Below are positions 21,063 to 36,000 of a DNA stretch of 64,000 nucleotides, piece by piece. The translations under genes and the position numbers were made by a program. The first letter of the stretch is position 1. The number at the start of each line of letters is the position of its first letter. Origin of the DNA: Mortierella alpina (lineage: Eukaryota > Mortierellomycota > Mortierellomycetes > Mortierellales > Mortierellaceae); contig JANATF010000024.1 of the NCBI GenBank assembly GCA_029449245.1, forward strand, positions 124,001 through 188,000. Reading direction: 5' to 3'. Below the pieces are notes generated by a model. That model did not search any database. It had not been told where the DNA came from and was given only the letters and a program-made list of their open reading frames with translations.

Positions 21063-24000
21063 TTCAAGACGCAGAGCGAGTACTGGCGCACTGCTCTCGC
21101 CGGAGCCCCTGTTCTGCTTGACCTTCCTACAGACCACGCTCGACCGTCTCATCAATCATTCAAAGGCGACTATGTCCCCATTGAATTGAATTCCAAAACC
21201 ACTCGGGCTCTGAAGGAGCTAAGCCAGCAGCAAGGTGTAACCCTGTTCATGACCATCCTGTCCGCTTGGAGCGCTGTACTGTCACGTCTTTCCGGTCAAG
21301 ACGACATTGTCATCGGCACACCCAGTTCAAGCCGCACCCCAGAGAACGAGTCTTTGAATGGACCATCCTCCAACACTCTGGCCCTCCGTGTTGATCTGTC
21401 CGGCAAACCGAACGCACAAGAGCTTTTGGACCGTGTCCGACGAACCACGCTGTCCGCCTTCACTCACCAAGACCTGCCGTTCGAGCAAGTGGTCGAGATT
21501 TTGCAGCCGCCCCGCAAGATGGACCACACACCTCTCTTTCAAGTCTTATACTCCTGGCGGAACCACGAGAATAGTCGTGATTTGGCTGCTCCCGATGCTG
21601 CAAAGTTTGATCTTACGCTCAACATGTGGGAGTCTGACGAAAGCATTTGCGGAAGTCTTGGATACTCCACAGCGCTCTTTGACCGGACGTCTATAGAGAA
21701 GCATGTCGGATATCTGCAGGCGATGCTCCTGGAGATGACGACGGATAAAGAGCTGCCCGTCGCCCTCGCCGAGATCCTGTCGCTTGACGAGCGCACTTTT
21801 CTACTCGAGACTTTGAACGTCACCGCAGAAAAGTACCCCGATAGCCAGCACCTCCATCAGTTATTTGAACGGCAGGCCGAGCGCTTACCAAACGCCATTG
21901 CTGTCGTGCATGAAAACCAGTCGTTGACCTACAGCGAACTGAATGCGCGCGCTAATCGCCTGGCACATCATCTCATCCACGTTGGCGTCCAGCCAGATTC
22001 CGTGGTTGCTATTTGTGTCGAACGATCCTTGGCACTCATTGTCGGCATCCTGGCCATCCTTAAGGCCGGCGGCGCCTATGTGCCCTTGGATCCCGTACAC
22101 GCAAGCGAGCGCCTCGTCGGTATTCTTTCCGATGCGGCGCCATCCATCCTTGTTGCCGATGCATGCGGAATGAAAGCCCTTCAAGGAGCTGACCTGTCGC
22201 AGTTGAAGATGGTCGACCCCAATTCTGCCTTACCGACCTCTGCTGCCAATCCGTGCGTTTCCGGTCTCTCAATGCACCATCTCGCCTATGTCATCTACAC
22301 TTCTGGAACTACTGGCAAGCCCAAGGGTGTCATGGTCGAGCACCGCCAGATGGCTCGCCTCTTTGCGGCAAGCGCGACCCAATTCGAATTCTCGGAGCAA
22401 GACACCTGGTGTCTGTTGCACTCTGCCGCCTTCGATTTCTCTATTTGGGAGATGTGGGGTGCTCTGAGACAAGGTGGCAAGCTGGTTGTCGTCTCGCAGG
22501 ACGTTGTGCGAACACCGCACGAGCTATACCAGTTACTGCAGGAGCAAGCTGTCACCGTTCTGAACATGACTCCTACCGCCTTCAAGCCGCTGCTCGAAAT
22601 CGACACAGCGAACAAGCTACAAGACGGTCTGCGTTATCTTATCCTTGGTGGAGAGGCGCTATCACCTGCTATGCTGAGGCCATGGCTCCTGCCGCATGCA
22701 CAACGCTGCCCCACAATAATCAACCTCTATGGTCCCACGGAAATTTGTATTTACGTGACGTATTCAAGGGTGACCTTGGAGGATTGCTCTCAGGCCACGA
22801 GCTCTATCGGTGGGCGCCTTCCGGACATGCAGACGTATGTTCTAGATGAGCATATGCGACCCGTGCCTCTTGGTGTTGTCGGCGAGTTGTACGTTGGAGG
22901 ACCCGGTGTCTCCCGTGGATACCTCAACCGGCCAGAGCTTACCGCGGAACGTTTCCTCCAAAACCCGTTCACGGCGGGACGTGACGAGCGGATGTATAGG
23001 ACAGGAGATCTCGTTAGGCAGCTGCCTGATGGAAGTCTGCTTTATATGGGCCGTAATGATCACCAGGTCAAGATCCGCGGTTTCCGAATCGAGCTGGGCG
23101 AGATTGAGGCGCGACTGGCGGACCACCCTCTGGTTTCGGAAGCTGTGGTGATTGCCACAGGAGACGATAGTACTAGACGACTCGTGGCATACATCACCGT
23201 TCGCTCTGACGAACATCGTGGGCAGCAAGCACATGTTGCCGAGTGTAAGCGACTTGTTTGTGTTGAGTGTGAGGACATGAGAGTAACCCCCCTTTAGCAT
23301 TCAACTAACCAATCCCTGTTTGGCATTATAGCATCGTCTGCCGAGCAATTGGCTTCGACACTTCGCGCCCATCTGGCCACGCAGCTGCCAGAGTATATGG
23401 TTCCCTCAGCATTTGTGAAAATGGATGCGTTCCCCATGACTCACAATGGCAAACTCGATACCCGGGCGCTCCCTGCTCCAAGGGAGAGCGATTTCGCCCG
23501 TCAAGCCTACGTGCCTCCTCAAGGAGAGCTCGAGACTACCATCGCATCGATTTGGTCGGAACTGCTGCAGATTGAGCGAGTGAGCCGACATGACAGCTTC
23601 TTTGCCCTTGGTGGCCACTCTCTCCTGGCAGTCCAGGTCATCTCAAAGCTTCATGCTCTTGGTCACTCGGTCTCGGCGAGCATTCTATTTGAGTCGCCCA
23701 CCCTTTCGGCATTCGCGCACGCTATCGGACAACACCGTGCCATTGTTGTCCCTCCCAACCTCATCACCCCAGATGTCTCCCGCATCACTCCCGAGATGTT
23801 GCCTCTCATCGATCTCACCCAGATGGATATTGATCGCATTGTCGAGCAAGTTCCCGGCGGAGTAGCCAGTATCCAGGACATCTATGCGCTTGCACCGCTG
23901 CAAGAGGGTATCTTGTTCCACCACTTGATGCACAAGACTGGCGATCCCTATCTGCTCTACTATGGAAGGGCGTTCGACAACAGAGCGCTATTGGACCAAT

Positions 24001-27000
24001 ACCTTGTTGGGATGCAGCAGATGATTAATCGCCATGACATACTGCGAACAGCCTTCTTCTGGGAGGACCTGTCCACACCGGCCCAGGTTGTCTTGCGCAG
24101 CGCCACGCTTTCAACCACTGAGCTCACTTTGGATCCAGCCGACGGATCTGCAATCGAACAGCTCAAGCAAAGACTCGATCCTCGGTACAACCGCCTCGAC
24201 CTGACTCAGGCTCCCTTGCTGCACTACACCATTGCCCAGGATTTCGACGGCCGATGGATTCTGGGAGAGTGGCTCCACCACATGCTCGGTGATCATTCAA
24301 CCCTGGAGCACATCGAGCTCGAGATACGAGCTATTCAAGAGGGACGAGGTTCTGAACTACTTGCACCTCATCCATATCGCAACCTCATTGCCCAAACACG
24401 CCTTGGTGTGAGCCAGGATGAGCACGAGAAGTTCTTCAAGACTATGCTCTCTGACTTTGATACTCCCTCACTGCCGTTCGGAATCACCGATGTGCGCGGG
24501 GACGGATCCAATATCACCGAGTCTACGCGGATGCTACCCGCGGACCTGAATGAGCGACTCCGGTTCCAAGCCAAAAGACTGGGGGTCAGTCTTGCTAGTC
24601 TTTGTCATGTTGCATGGGCCCAGGTGATTGCTCGCACCAGTGGACAACAGCGTGTGGTGTTTGGCACGGTCCTTTTCGGGCGCATGCAGGCCGAGACGAG
24701 CTCAGAGGGAGCCATCGGTCTCTACATCAACACGCTGCCTTTCCGAGTTGACGTCGACAGCAGAAGTGTCGAGGAGAGCGTCCAGGAGACTCATGCTCTG
24801 CTCGCAAAGCTACTGGAGCATGAACACGCACCGCTGGCTCTTGCACAACGCTGCAGTGATGTAGAGCCCGGTGTGCCCTTGTTCAGTTCGTTGCTGAACT
24901 ATCGCCACAACATGGAGAGCCCGGAACATGGGTCGGGCATGGAGTTCTTGGGTGAGGTGGAGCGTACCAATTACCCATATGATCTGTCTATTGAGGACTA
25001 TGGCACCTCGCTTGGATTGACAGCTCAGGTCGTGCTGCCACTGGTTTCCGACAGCGCTTGTGGTTACATGCAGGAAGCCCTCGACAGCCTGGCGAGTGCA
25101 TTGGAATACAACCCCAAGATGTCAGTCTCGCAGTTGAATGTCCTTCCAGTCGAAGAGCGCAAACTCTTGACGCAGGGTGGACAATGGACGCAGGAGGACG
25201 ATTCTTACCATGTCTGCTTGCATGAGCTGTTTGAGCAGTATGCCGACCGAGTGCCAAACGCCCTTTCGGTCGTAACCGACAAGTATTCACTGACGTACGC
25301 CGAAATGAATGCTGAGGCCAACCGCTTGGCTCACCGCCTTATCGACCTTGGTGCCAAGACTGACTCCGTGGTGGGTCTCTGCATGGAGCGATCGGCGTCT
25401 ATGATTGTGGCCATGTTCGGTATTCTCAAATCAGGCGCCGCTTACCTGCCTCTGGATCCGACTTACACAGGTGAACGCCTCAAAGACATTGTCAGCGATG
25501 CGGCACCAACCATCCTCGTCACTGATGCTGTTGGAAGGAAGGCGTTGGGTGAGCTGGTTACCGCCGCCATGGTCGTCTTGGATATGAGTGATCTGGAAGG
25601 CGATGAAACCAGCAACCCTCAGGTTCCAGGTCTGCACTCTGGCAACCTTGCCTACATGATCTACACCTCCGGCTCCACAGGCAAGCCCAAGGGTGTGATG
25701 GTCGAGCACAAAGGTGTCGCGAGTCTTGCTCAGTACCATAGCGAGCTCATTGGCATCCATGAAGGCAGTCGCATGCTTCAGTTTGCCTCCATCAGCTTTG
25801 ATTTCAGTGTTTGGGAGATCTTCTTGACACTGTGCGCTGGTGCTACACTGGTCTTGGCTCCGAGCAGCATCCGCATGGACCGCAACATGCTGTGGAACTA
25901 CATGATGCGCCAGTCGGTCACCCATGCTACATTCACCCCATCATTCCTTCAGGATGGAGTGGACTTTCCCTGTGCGATTGAGCCGCTGACTCTGACCCTG
26001 GGAGGCGAGGCACTTGGACCGACCTTGCTCCAGAATCTGATCCAACAAGGCATCGCTGTGTTCAACGACTATGGACCCACCGAGTCCTCGATCAGTGCTG
26101 CCACATGGAAAGGCTCCGCAGACTTTAGTGGAGACGTGGTGCCAATTGGACGTCCTGTGAGGAACTCCCGACTCTATGTACTGGACTCGCAGCAAGAGCC
26201 AGTGCCTCTTGGAGCCGTTGGTGAGCTTTACATTAGCGGTGTTGGACTTGCGCGTGGCTATCTCAACCGGCCGGAGCAGACGGCGGAGCGGTTCCTCCAG
26301 AATCCCTTTGGCGACAACAAGAGCGCGCGGATGTACAGAACCGGCGATCTTGTGCGATACCTTCCAGATGGCGACCTCGTGTACTTGGGTCGCACGGACT
26401 ATCAGGTCAAGATCCGCGGGTTTCGTATAGAGCTTGGCGAGATCGAAGTCCGCCTGGCTGAGCATCCCATGGTGTCGGAGGCTTTTGTCCTTGCGCTTGG
26501 CGAAGGCATCAATAAGCGTCTTGTCGCCTATCTGACAACGGATCCTGAAGTTCAGATCGATGGTACGTTATTTATCGTGGGTCTGGAGAATGATGATGCT
26601 CGATTCACAATTTGGATGAGGATGATGATGATGATTCTTACGACCTGCCGCTCTCGTTCATAGCACTCGACAAGTCATCTTTGCCATCGGTGCTCCGTTC
26701 GCACCTCTCAGCAAGGTTGCCCGAATACATGGTTCCCTCAGCGTTCGTATGCCTCGATGCGTTCCCGCTGACATCTAACGGCAAGCTGGACCGAAAAGCA
26801 TTGCCGTCTCCTAGCGAGGATGATTATGCCCGTCAAGCGTACGAGGCTCCAGAAGGCGAGGTCGAGACTGCAATCGCATCGATCTGGTCCGACCTGCTGC
26901 ACGTGAAACGAGTGAGCAGACACGACAGTTTCTTTGCACTTGGAGGTCACTCTTTGTTGGCTGTCCAGGTTATCTCCAGATTGCATCGCCTTGGCCATTC

Positions 27001-30000
27001 GGTGTCGGTGCGCACGCTCTTCGAGTCACCTACACTCTTGGCTCTCGCCCAGTCCATCGGACAGCACCACGCCATTGTCGTCCCACCCAATGTCATCACC
27101 CCGGATGTCTCTCACATCACGCCCGAGATGTTGCCTCTCATCGATCTCAACCAGGGTGACATTGACCGTATCATCGAGCAAGTTCCTGGAGGAGTAGCCA
27201 ATATCCAGGATATCTATGCTTTATCTCCTTTACAAGACGGTATCTTGTTCCACAACTTGATGCACAAGGTCGGGGACCCATATCTCCTGTACACCGCAAG
27301 AGCATTCGATAACAGAAAAGTACTGGACCAATATCTTGCAGCCACGCAGCAGATTATGGATCGCCACGACATTCTCCGAACAGCTTTCATGTGGGAGAAC
27401 CTCTCTGTTCCAGCGCAGGTTGTCCTGAGAAGTGCTCCGCTCCCAGTCACCGAGATCACCATGGACCCGGCTGATGGACCCGTTATTCAACAGCTGAAGC
27501 AGAAGCTGGATCCTCGCCACAACCGCATCGACCTCACACAAGCGCCATTACTGCGCTTCACCATTGCTCAAGATACCGATGGCCGCTGGATTTTAGGAGA
27601 GTTGCTCCATCATTTGACCGGTGATCATTCAACCTTGGAAGTGATCGAGGCCGAATTGTTGGCAATCCAACAAGGACGAGGCGCTGAGTTACTTGCGGCA
27701 CATCCATACCGCAACCTCATCGCTCAAGCACGCCTTGGCGTTAGTCAAGACGCGCACGAGAAGTTCTTCAAGGAGATGCTTTCAGATTTCGACACCCCTT
27801 CGCTGCCATTCGGCATTAAGGAAGTGCGTGGAGATGGATCCAACGTCACCGAGTCTGGACTGATGTTGCCTTCCGAGCTGAACGGTCGCCTTCGGTTCCA
27901 AGCCAAGCGACTGGGTGTCAGTGTTGCCAGTCTGTGTCATGTTGCTTGGGCCCAAGTCATTGCCCGGACTAGTGGACAGCAGCAGGTTGTCTTTGGTACG
28001 GTCCTCTTCGGTCGCATGCAGGCTGAGACGAGCTCAGATCGGGCAATTGGTCTCTACATCAATACATTGCCGCTCCGAGTCGATGTCGACGACAGAAGTG
28101 TTGAAGAGTGTGTCCAACTCACCCATTCTCTGCTCGCCAAACTACTGGAGCATGAGCATGCATCACTGGCTCTGGCCCAACGCTGCAGTAGTGTGCAGCC
28201 TGGTGTGCCTTTGTTCAACTCTCTACTGAACTATCGACATAACATGGACACTCCTCAGCAAGCTTCAAGCGCCTCGGGAATGGAACTTTTGGAGTCACTG
28301 GAGCGCACCAACTACCCATTCACTATCTCGGTAGAAGACTACGGCACGTCACTCGGATTGACAGCTCAGGTGGCTCAACCGTTGGAGTCTCGTCGTGCCT
28401 GCGGTTACATGCAGGAAGCACTTGACAGTCTGACAAGTGCCCTGGAAAGCAGCGCTGGAATGTCAGTATCGAGGCTGAATATTTTACCATCTGAGGAACG
28501 TCAACTGTTGACTCAAGGCGGCAGCACACAGAAGCATGACGATTCTTATCGCATCTGCCTGCATCAGTTGTTTGAGCAACATGTCGATCGGGCCCCAGGC
28601 GCCCTGTCCATCATTTGCGGCGGTGAATCAATGACCTATGCAGAACTAAACGCATCTTCCAACCGCTTGGCTCACCGGCTAATCGAAAATGGGGTCAGGA
28701 CAGACTCCATCGTGGCAATTTGCATGGAACGATCCCCCTCCATGATTGTCGCGATGCTGGCAATCCTCAAAGCAGGCGCTGCTTACTTGCCTCTGGATCC
28801 TCTCTACCCAAGCGATCGTCTCCTGGACATTATTGGCGATGCCGAGCCTGCTGTCTTGGTTGCCGATTCTACTGGAAAGGCGGCCGTAGGAGACCTGGCG
28901 ACTGCTGTTGTCATCGAGGTCGACCGTGATGACACGCAAGACGGCGACTCCAGTAATCCGCAGATCTCGGGTTTGGACTTCGCCAAACTTGCTTATGTGA
29001 TCTATACCTCCGGGTCTACAGGCAAGCCCAAGGGTGTGATGGTCGAGCATCAGGGAGTAGCAAGTCTTGTCCAGTACCATAGCGAGCTTCTCCGTGTCCG
29101 CGAAGGTAGCCGCATGCTTCAGTTCGCCTCCATCACCTTCGATTTCAGTGTCTGGGAGATCTTTATCATACTGTGCTCTGGAGCCACGCTGGTTTTGGCT
29201 CCCAGTAGCATGCGCATGGACCGCAACATGCTGTGGAACTACATGAATGAGGTCTCCGTCACACATGCAGCCTGCACACCTTCGTTCCTGCAGGATGGAG
29301 CTGACCTACCCCCGCTGGCTACGCCCTTGACTCTGTCGCTGGGTGGCGAGGCGCTCAGTCTTGCTCTACTGCAGAATCTCATTCGTCAAGGCATTAATGT
29401 GTTCAACCTCTACGGACCGACCGAGGCTTCCATTGCTACCGCAACTTGGAACTGTCCAGCAAATTTCAGTGGAGACATTGTCCCAATTGGAGGCCCCGTC
29501 AGGAACGCCCGGCATTACATCCTGGATAGCCAGCAACTGCCCGTGCCAATGGGAGCCATTGGTGAACTGTTCATTGGTGGTATTGGCTTGGCGCGTGGAT
29601 ATCTCAACAGACCGGATCAAACTGCAGAGCGTTTTCTCAAGGATCCATTTAGCGATGACGAGGGTGCTCGAGTGTACAGGACTGGAGATCTGGTGCGACA
29701 ACTTCCTGATGGCAATCTCGTGTATCTGGGACGCGCGGACTTCCAAGTCAAGATCCGTGGATTCCGCATTGAACTGGGCGAGATTGAGGCCAGGCTTGTC
29801 GAACATGAAGCAGTATCCGAGGCTGTTGTAGTGGCTCTGGGTGAAGGTGTCAATGCACGCTTGGTGGCCTACTTCACAAGGGATCACGACGGAAAGTCAG
29901 AAGGTTTGTGGTTCAATTCAGTCGGCATGAAATGATTAGATCAGCGGCAAAAAGCAGTAGTAGATGCTCATCATGAATGTTCTTCCTTCATTACTTATAG

Positions 30001-33000
30001 CGCTCGACAAATCGTTGTTGCCATCGGTCCTGCGATCTCACCTTTCCGCCAGGTTGCCTGATTACATGGTCCCATCGGCATTCGTGAGAATGGATGCATT
30101 CCTCTTGCTATCCAGCGGAAAGCTCGATCGACGGTCTCTGCCCGCTCCAAGCGAGGATGACTATGCTCGTCAAGCATACGAGGCTCCACAAGGTGTCGTC
30201 GAGGTTGCAATCGCATCGGTCTGGTCAGAACTTCTGCACGTGAAGCGAGTGAGCAGACACGACAGCTTCTTTGCGCTCGGTGGTCACTCGCTGCTGGCTG
30301 TACAGGTCATATCCAGACTTCATGGTCTTGGGCACTCGATCTCGGTTCGCGCTCTCTTCGAGTCACCTACCCTCGCGGCTCTCGCTCAGTCAATCGGAGA
30401 ACACCGTGCCATTGTGGTACCATCGAATCTCATCACCCTCGATGCATCTCGCATCACCCCCGAGATGCTGCCCCTGATCGATCTCACCCAGAGCGACATT
30501 GACCTTATTGTTGAGCAAGTCCCCGGAGGTGTCGCCAACATCCAGGATATCTACGCTTTGGCACCACTGCAAGATGGCATTCTGTTCCATCATTTAATGC
30601 ACAAGGTCGGAGATCCCTACATCCTTTATTCCGCCACTGCCTTCGATAACAGGGCATCGGTGGACCAGTATTTCGCAGCGACTCAGCAGATCGTGGATCG
30701 CCATGACATTTTACGAACAGCCTTCATGTGGGAGAACTTGTCGACACCAGCACAGGTCGTCCTGCGCAGTGCCCCACTGTCGATTACTGAACTCTTCCTG
30801 GATACAACCAAAGGGCCTGTTGTTCAACAGTTGCAGAAGAGGTCCGATCCTCGGGTCCACCGTATGGACCTGACCCAAGCGCCATTGCTAAAGTTCATTG
30901 TTGCTCAGGATGACGATGGTCGCTGGATAGTGTCACAATTGCTCCATCACTTGATTGGCGACCATTCAACCCTGGAAGTCATCGAGCTTGAGATGAAAGC
31001 AATCAAAGAGGGACGCGCTGCCGACTTGCTCGCACCACACCCGTATCGTAATCTCATTGCTCAAGCGCGCCTTGGTGTGACTCAGGACGCCCATGAGAAG
31101 TTCTTTAAGGAGATGCTATCGGACTTTGACACGCCTTCGCTGCCATTCGGCATTTCAGATGTGCGTGGAGACGGTTCTAACGTCACGGAGTCTGAACGGA
31201 ATCTCTCGGCTCAGTTGAACGAGCGCCTTCGCTTCCAAGCCAAACGACTGGGTGTCAGTCTCGCCAGTCTTTGTCATGTTGCTTGGGCCCAAGTCATTGC
31301 CCGGACTAGTGGACAGCAGCAGGTTGTCTTTGGTACGGTCCTCTTCGGTCGCATGCAGGCTGAGACAAGCTCTGGTCAAGCGATGGGTCTGTATATCAAC
31401 ACACTGCCGCTCCGCGTCGATGTCGACAACCGAAGTGTCGAGGAGAGCGTCCAACAGACCCACTCTCGACTCGCAAAACTGTTGGAGCATGAGCATGCAT
31501 CGCTGACTCTTGCACAACGCTGCAGCGACGTGCAACCTGGAGTGCCTTTGTTCAGCTCCCTATTGAACTATCGCCACAACTCGGAAATTCCGGAATCCGG
31601 GTCAAGCGCCTCTGGAAAGGAGGAAGTGGATTCTCGGGAGCGCACCAACTACCCCTTCAGCATTTCAGTGGAGGACTATGGCACTGCACTCGGATTGACA
31701 GCGCAAACAGTTCATCCGCTGGAATCTGATCGCGCCTGCGGTTACATGCAAGAGGCTCTCGATAGTCTGGCCAGTGCGCTGGAATACGATCCCAAGATGC
31801 CAGTCGCACAGCTGAATGTTCTTCCCGCTGAGGAGCGTACTCTTTTACTCGACACGTGGAATGACACTGCAGAGGATTACCCCGACCACTTGTGCCTTCA
31901 CCAACTGTTTGAACAGCAAGTCGAGCGCACCCCCGACACCTTAGCTGTCGTATGCGCAGACAAGTCGTTGACGTACCGAGAGCTCAATGCGCGTTCAAAC
32001 GGTCTAGCACATCGTCTCATCGAACTTGGAGTCCGGCCAGACGATATTGTTGCTATTTGTGTCAAGCGGTCTGTGGAGATGATTGTCGGAGTACTGGCCG
32101 TCTTGAAGGCTGGAGCCGCCTATGTACCACTCGATCCGTTCTTTGCAAGCGACCGCCTCAAGGACATCATGAGCGATGCGTCACCCAACATTTTACTTGC
32201 AGATGAGGCAGGTAGAGCCGCACTAGGAGAATCAACTGTCTCTGAAGTGGTTGTTGTGGATCCCACGTCGTTTACAACTGAGGTCGACAGAACTCCTGAG
32301 GTTGCTGACCTTTCTTCCCAGAGTCTGGCCTATGTCATTTACACTTCTGGAACCACAGGAAAGCCGAAGGGAGTCATGGTCGAGCACCAGGGCGTTGTCA
32401 ATCTTGTCGTATCTCAACAGCAACTCCTCAATATCCAACCGTCCAGTCGCATGACGCAGTTCTTATCGATCAGCTTCGACCCAAGTGTCTGGGAGACCTT
32501 TGCCACGCTGTCATTCGGAGGAGTTCTCCATGTACTACAGGAGGACGTCCGTCGTGACTTCCGCCAACTATGGGCTTATCTGCAGCAAAACCAGATTACT
32601 CATGCCATCTTCACTCCAGCCGTGATTCAGGATTGCGAAGGACTACCACCCTTGGAATCAATGTCGACATTGCTTATCGGAGGTGAAGCGCTCTCAGGTG
32701 CTCTTGTGCGAAGGGTTGGTGACCTTGTGCCTAATGCGGCAGTTATCAACGAGTATGGACCAACGGAGGCCTCGATTGCGGCTCTGTCCTGGACATATGT
32801 TGAGGACGGTCTGATTGGTGAAGACATTGTCCCTATCGGTCGCCCTCTGTCCAGCAAGCGGGTTTATATCTTAGATGATAATGGTCTTCCTCTTCCGTTG
32901 GGAGTCGCTGGCGAGCTCTACCTTGGAGGAGTCGGTGTCGCCCGAGGGTATCTGAACAGACCTGATCTCACGTCTGAGAAGTTTGGTTTGGATCCCTTTT

Positions 33001-36000
33001 CACAAGAGCCTGGTGCGAGGATGTACAAGACCGGAGATATGGCAAAATACCACACTGATGGTCGTGTCATCTGTCTGGGACGAAACGACGACCAGATTAA
33101 GATTAGAGGCTTCAGAGTGGAGCTCGGCGAGATTGAGGCACGGTTGGTGGAGCACCCACAGGTGTCAGAGGCGGCAATTGTGCCTCTGGGCAAAGGAGGC
33201 AATATGCGATTGGTTGCGTATGTCATTGCCCGGAATGACGATGCGATAGACCAGCACGGCGACAAGAGTCAATGTAAGTGCTTACGAATGTTACTGACTG
33301 TATGAAAATGAGCTGGAACCAGATGTATTAACATTATTTTGCGACATTTTCTGAACTGCATAGCATCATCATCGGAGCTCGCTGCATCCCTTCGATCTAA
33401 CCTTCTCACGAAGTTACCAGACTACATGGTGCCATCGGCATTCGTGAGGCTCACTTCTTTCCCCGTGACAACCAATGGCAAGCTCGATCGGCGAGCACTG
33501 CCTGCTCCTAGCGAGGATGACTACGCCCGTGAAGCGTACGAGACCCCAGAAGGAAAGGTCGAAATTGCACTTGCGGCCATGTGGTCAGAGTTGCTGCAGG
33601 TGAAGCGAGTGAGTCGTCATGACAGTTTCTTTGCACTTGGAGGTCACTCTTTGCTTGCAGTGCGTCTAGTCAACCGCGTGAGTACGTTGGGAGCAAGCAT
33701 TGCGATCTCCGCCCTGTTTGCTGCACCAACTCTTGCTGCATTTGCATCTCGTGTCCAAGAACAATTGGCACAGGAAGAGTCCTCCGTGTTAGCCATCACT
33801 CCTGTCTCGAGGGACAACGACTTGCCTCTCTCTTTCGCCCAGCAACGTCTCTGGTTCCTCGCTCAGCTGGGTGGTGTCAGCGACACCTACCACATGCCGT
33901 TGGCACTGCGCTTGCAGGGTCATGTGAATCAAATAGCACTAGAGTACTCGTTGAGCGAGCTGTGCAATCGCCACGAGGCTCTGCGATCTGTTTTCATCAC
34001 CGTCAATGGCCAGGCGCACGTCAAAATCCTTCCTCCAGGAGGTATGTACCATACCAGGCTGTACAATTTGCACATCACTGAAGAATGCAAGGCCTGCTAA
34101 CGCTCTAAACTCTCACACCCATTCCATCCTAGGACTATCGATGCACAAGGTCGATCTGCGCAGCGTTGCCGATCAAGAAATTCAACTGAGGCAGTTGATG
34201 GACAAGGACACACATGCATCATTCGACCTGGAGCAGGGACCACTTGTCCGTGCTTCGCTGATCCAAACGCAGGACGACGACTGCGTGCTTCTCATAACAC
34301 AGCATCACATCGTGTCCGACGGATGGTCTGTTGGAATCATGCTGCGAGAGCTGAGCCAGCTATACACCTCTTACTGCAAGGGAGAATCCAGTCCATTGCC
34401 ACCTCTCAGAATTCAGTACCCAGATTACGCAGCATGGCAGCGAACATGGCTCTCTGGCGATCAACTCAAGTCCCAGAGCGAGTACTGGCGCACCGCTCTG
34501 GCTGGTGCACCCGTCCTTCTCGATCTCCCTACAGACCATCCTCGACCACCGCATCAGTCTTTCAAGGGCGACCGTGTTACCATTGCATGGGATGCTCAAA
34601 TCACCCGTGCTGCGAAGCAACTCAGCCAAAAGCATGGAGTGACCCTGTTTATGACAATCTTGTCCGCCTGGAGCGCTGTCCTCTCGCACTTGTCCGGCCA
34701 AGACGACATTGTCGTTGGTACACCCAATGCCAACCGCAATCATCCAGAGATTGAGTCCCTGATCGGCTTCTTTGTAAACACTCTTGCTCTCCGCATCGAT
34801 CTCTCGGGTAAGCCGACTACTCAGGAGCTCTTGGAACGTGTCCGACAAAGCACACTAGCCGCCCTCAATCATCAAGACTTGCCATTCGAACAGGTGGTCG
34901 AGGCTGTGCAGCCACCCCGCAAGATGGACCACACGCCTCTCTTCCAAGTCATGTTCGCCTGGCAGAACAATGAAGACGACGACTTGGACCTTCCGGGCCT
35001 TCAAGTCACCTCATGCGACTTGGACTACGATGCTGCCAAATTTGACCTTACTCTCTCGCTGTGGGAAGAGGAGAGTGGCATTGGCGGAAACCTAGAGTAC
35101 TCGACAGCACTGTTTGATCGGACGACAATCGAGAGGCATGTCGGATATGTGCACGCGATGCTGCTTGCCATGACCGCACATGAGGAGCTACCCGTCGCTG
35201 CCGCCGAAATCCTGTCCCTGGATGAGAGCACTCTTCTGCTCAAAACCTTGAACGTCACCGCGGAGAATAGCTCTGAGAGGTGTTGTCTCCATCAGCTGTT
35301 TGAGCAGCGAGTCGAGAGCGCGCCAGATGCTATCGCTGTCGTGCACGACGACCAGTCGCTGACATACAGTGAGCTGAATGCGCGCGCTAATCGCTTGGCA
35401 CATCATCTCATCCATCTCGGGGTCAAGCCTGATTCGCTTGTGGCCATTTGCGTCGACCGTTCGCTACCCATGCTCGTCGGAGTTTTGGCTATCCTAAAGG
35501 CTGGCGGTGCCTATGTACCCTTGGATCCAGTTCATGCAAGCTCTCGACTCTTGGACATCCTTGACGATGTGCAATCATCCGTCGTCCTGGTTGATGCACG
35601 CGGAGTTAAGGCTCTTCAAGGATCCGACCTATCACACATGAAGGTAGTCGACCTGCGCGATCCCTTATCTGGCTCTGCACACAATCCTCGTGTCGTAGGA
35701 CTATCGCCAAACCACCTTGCCTATGTCATCTATACCTCTGGATCCACCGGCAAGCCCAAGGGAGTCATGGTTGAGCATCACCAAGTTGCTCGCCTGTTCA
35801 CAGCCACATCTGTTTGGTTCGATATCTCGGAGCAAGACACTTGGTGTCTCCTGCACTCATTCGCGTTTGATTTCTCAGTTTGGGAGATCTGGGGTGCATT
35901 CCTCTATGGCGGAAAGCTGGTCGTGGTTTCACAAGATATCGCGCGATCTCCTCAGGAGTTGTACCGGACGATATGCGAGGAAGCTGTCACCGTTCTCAAC

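Noticed and set aside
21063-21810. Starter C domain acting as an N-acylating (lipo-initiation) domain
   Set aside because: The catalytic HHxxxDG half is absent, so normal condensation chemistry is not supported by this sequence.
26600-26663. Asp-rich peptide before exon 7 (frame starting at 26612) as a coding start
   Set aside because: It is the 3' part of the intron between A9 and A10. Splicing at 26563/26663 restores the conserved domain.
25941-29266. Long minus-strand frames inside the NRPS genes (for example 25941-26465 and 28679-29266)
   Set aside because: They lie opposite conserved adenylation domain codons, have no domain of their own and recur at homologous places in each module, as expected of antisense shadows.
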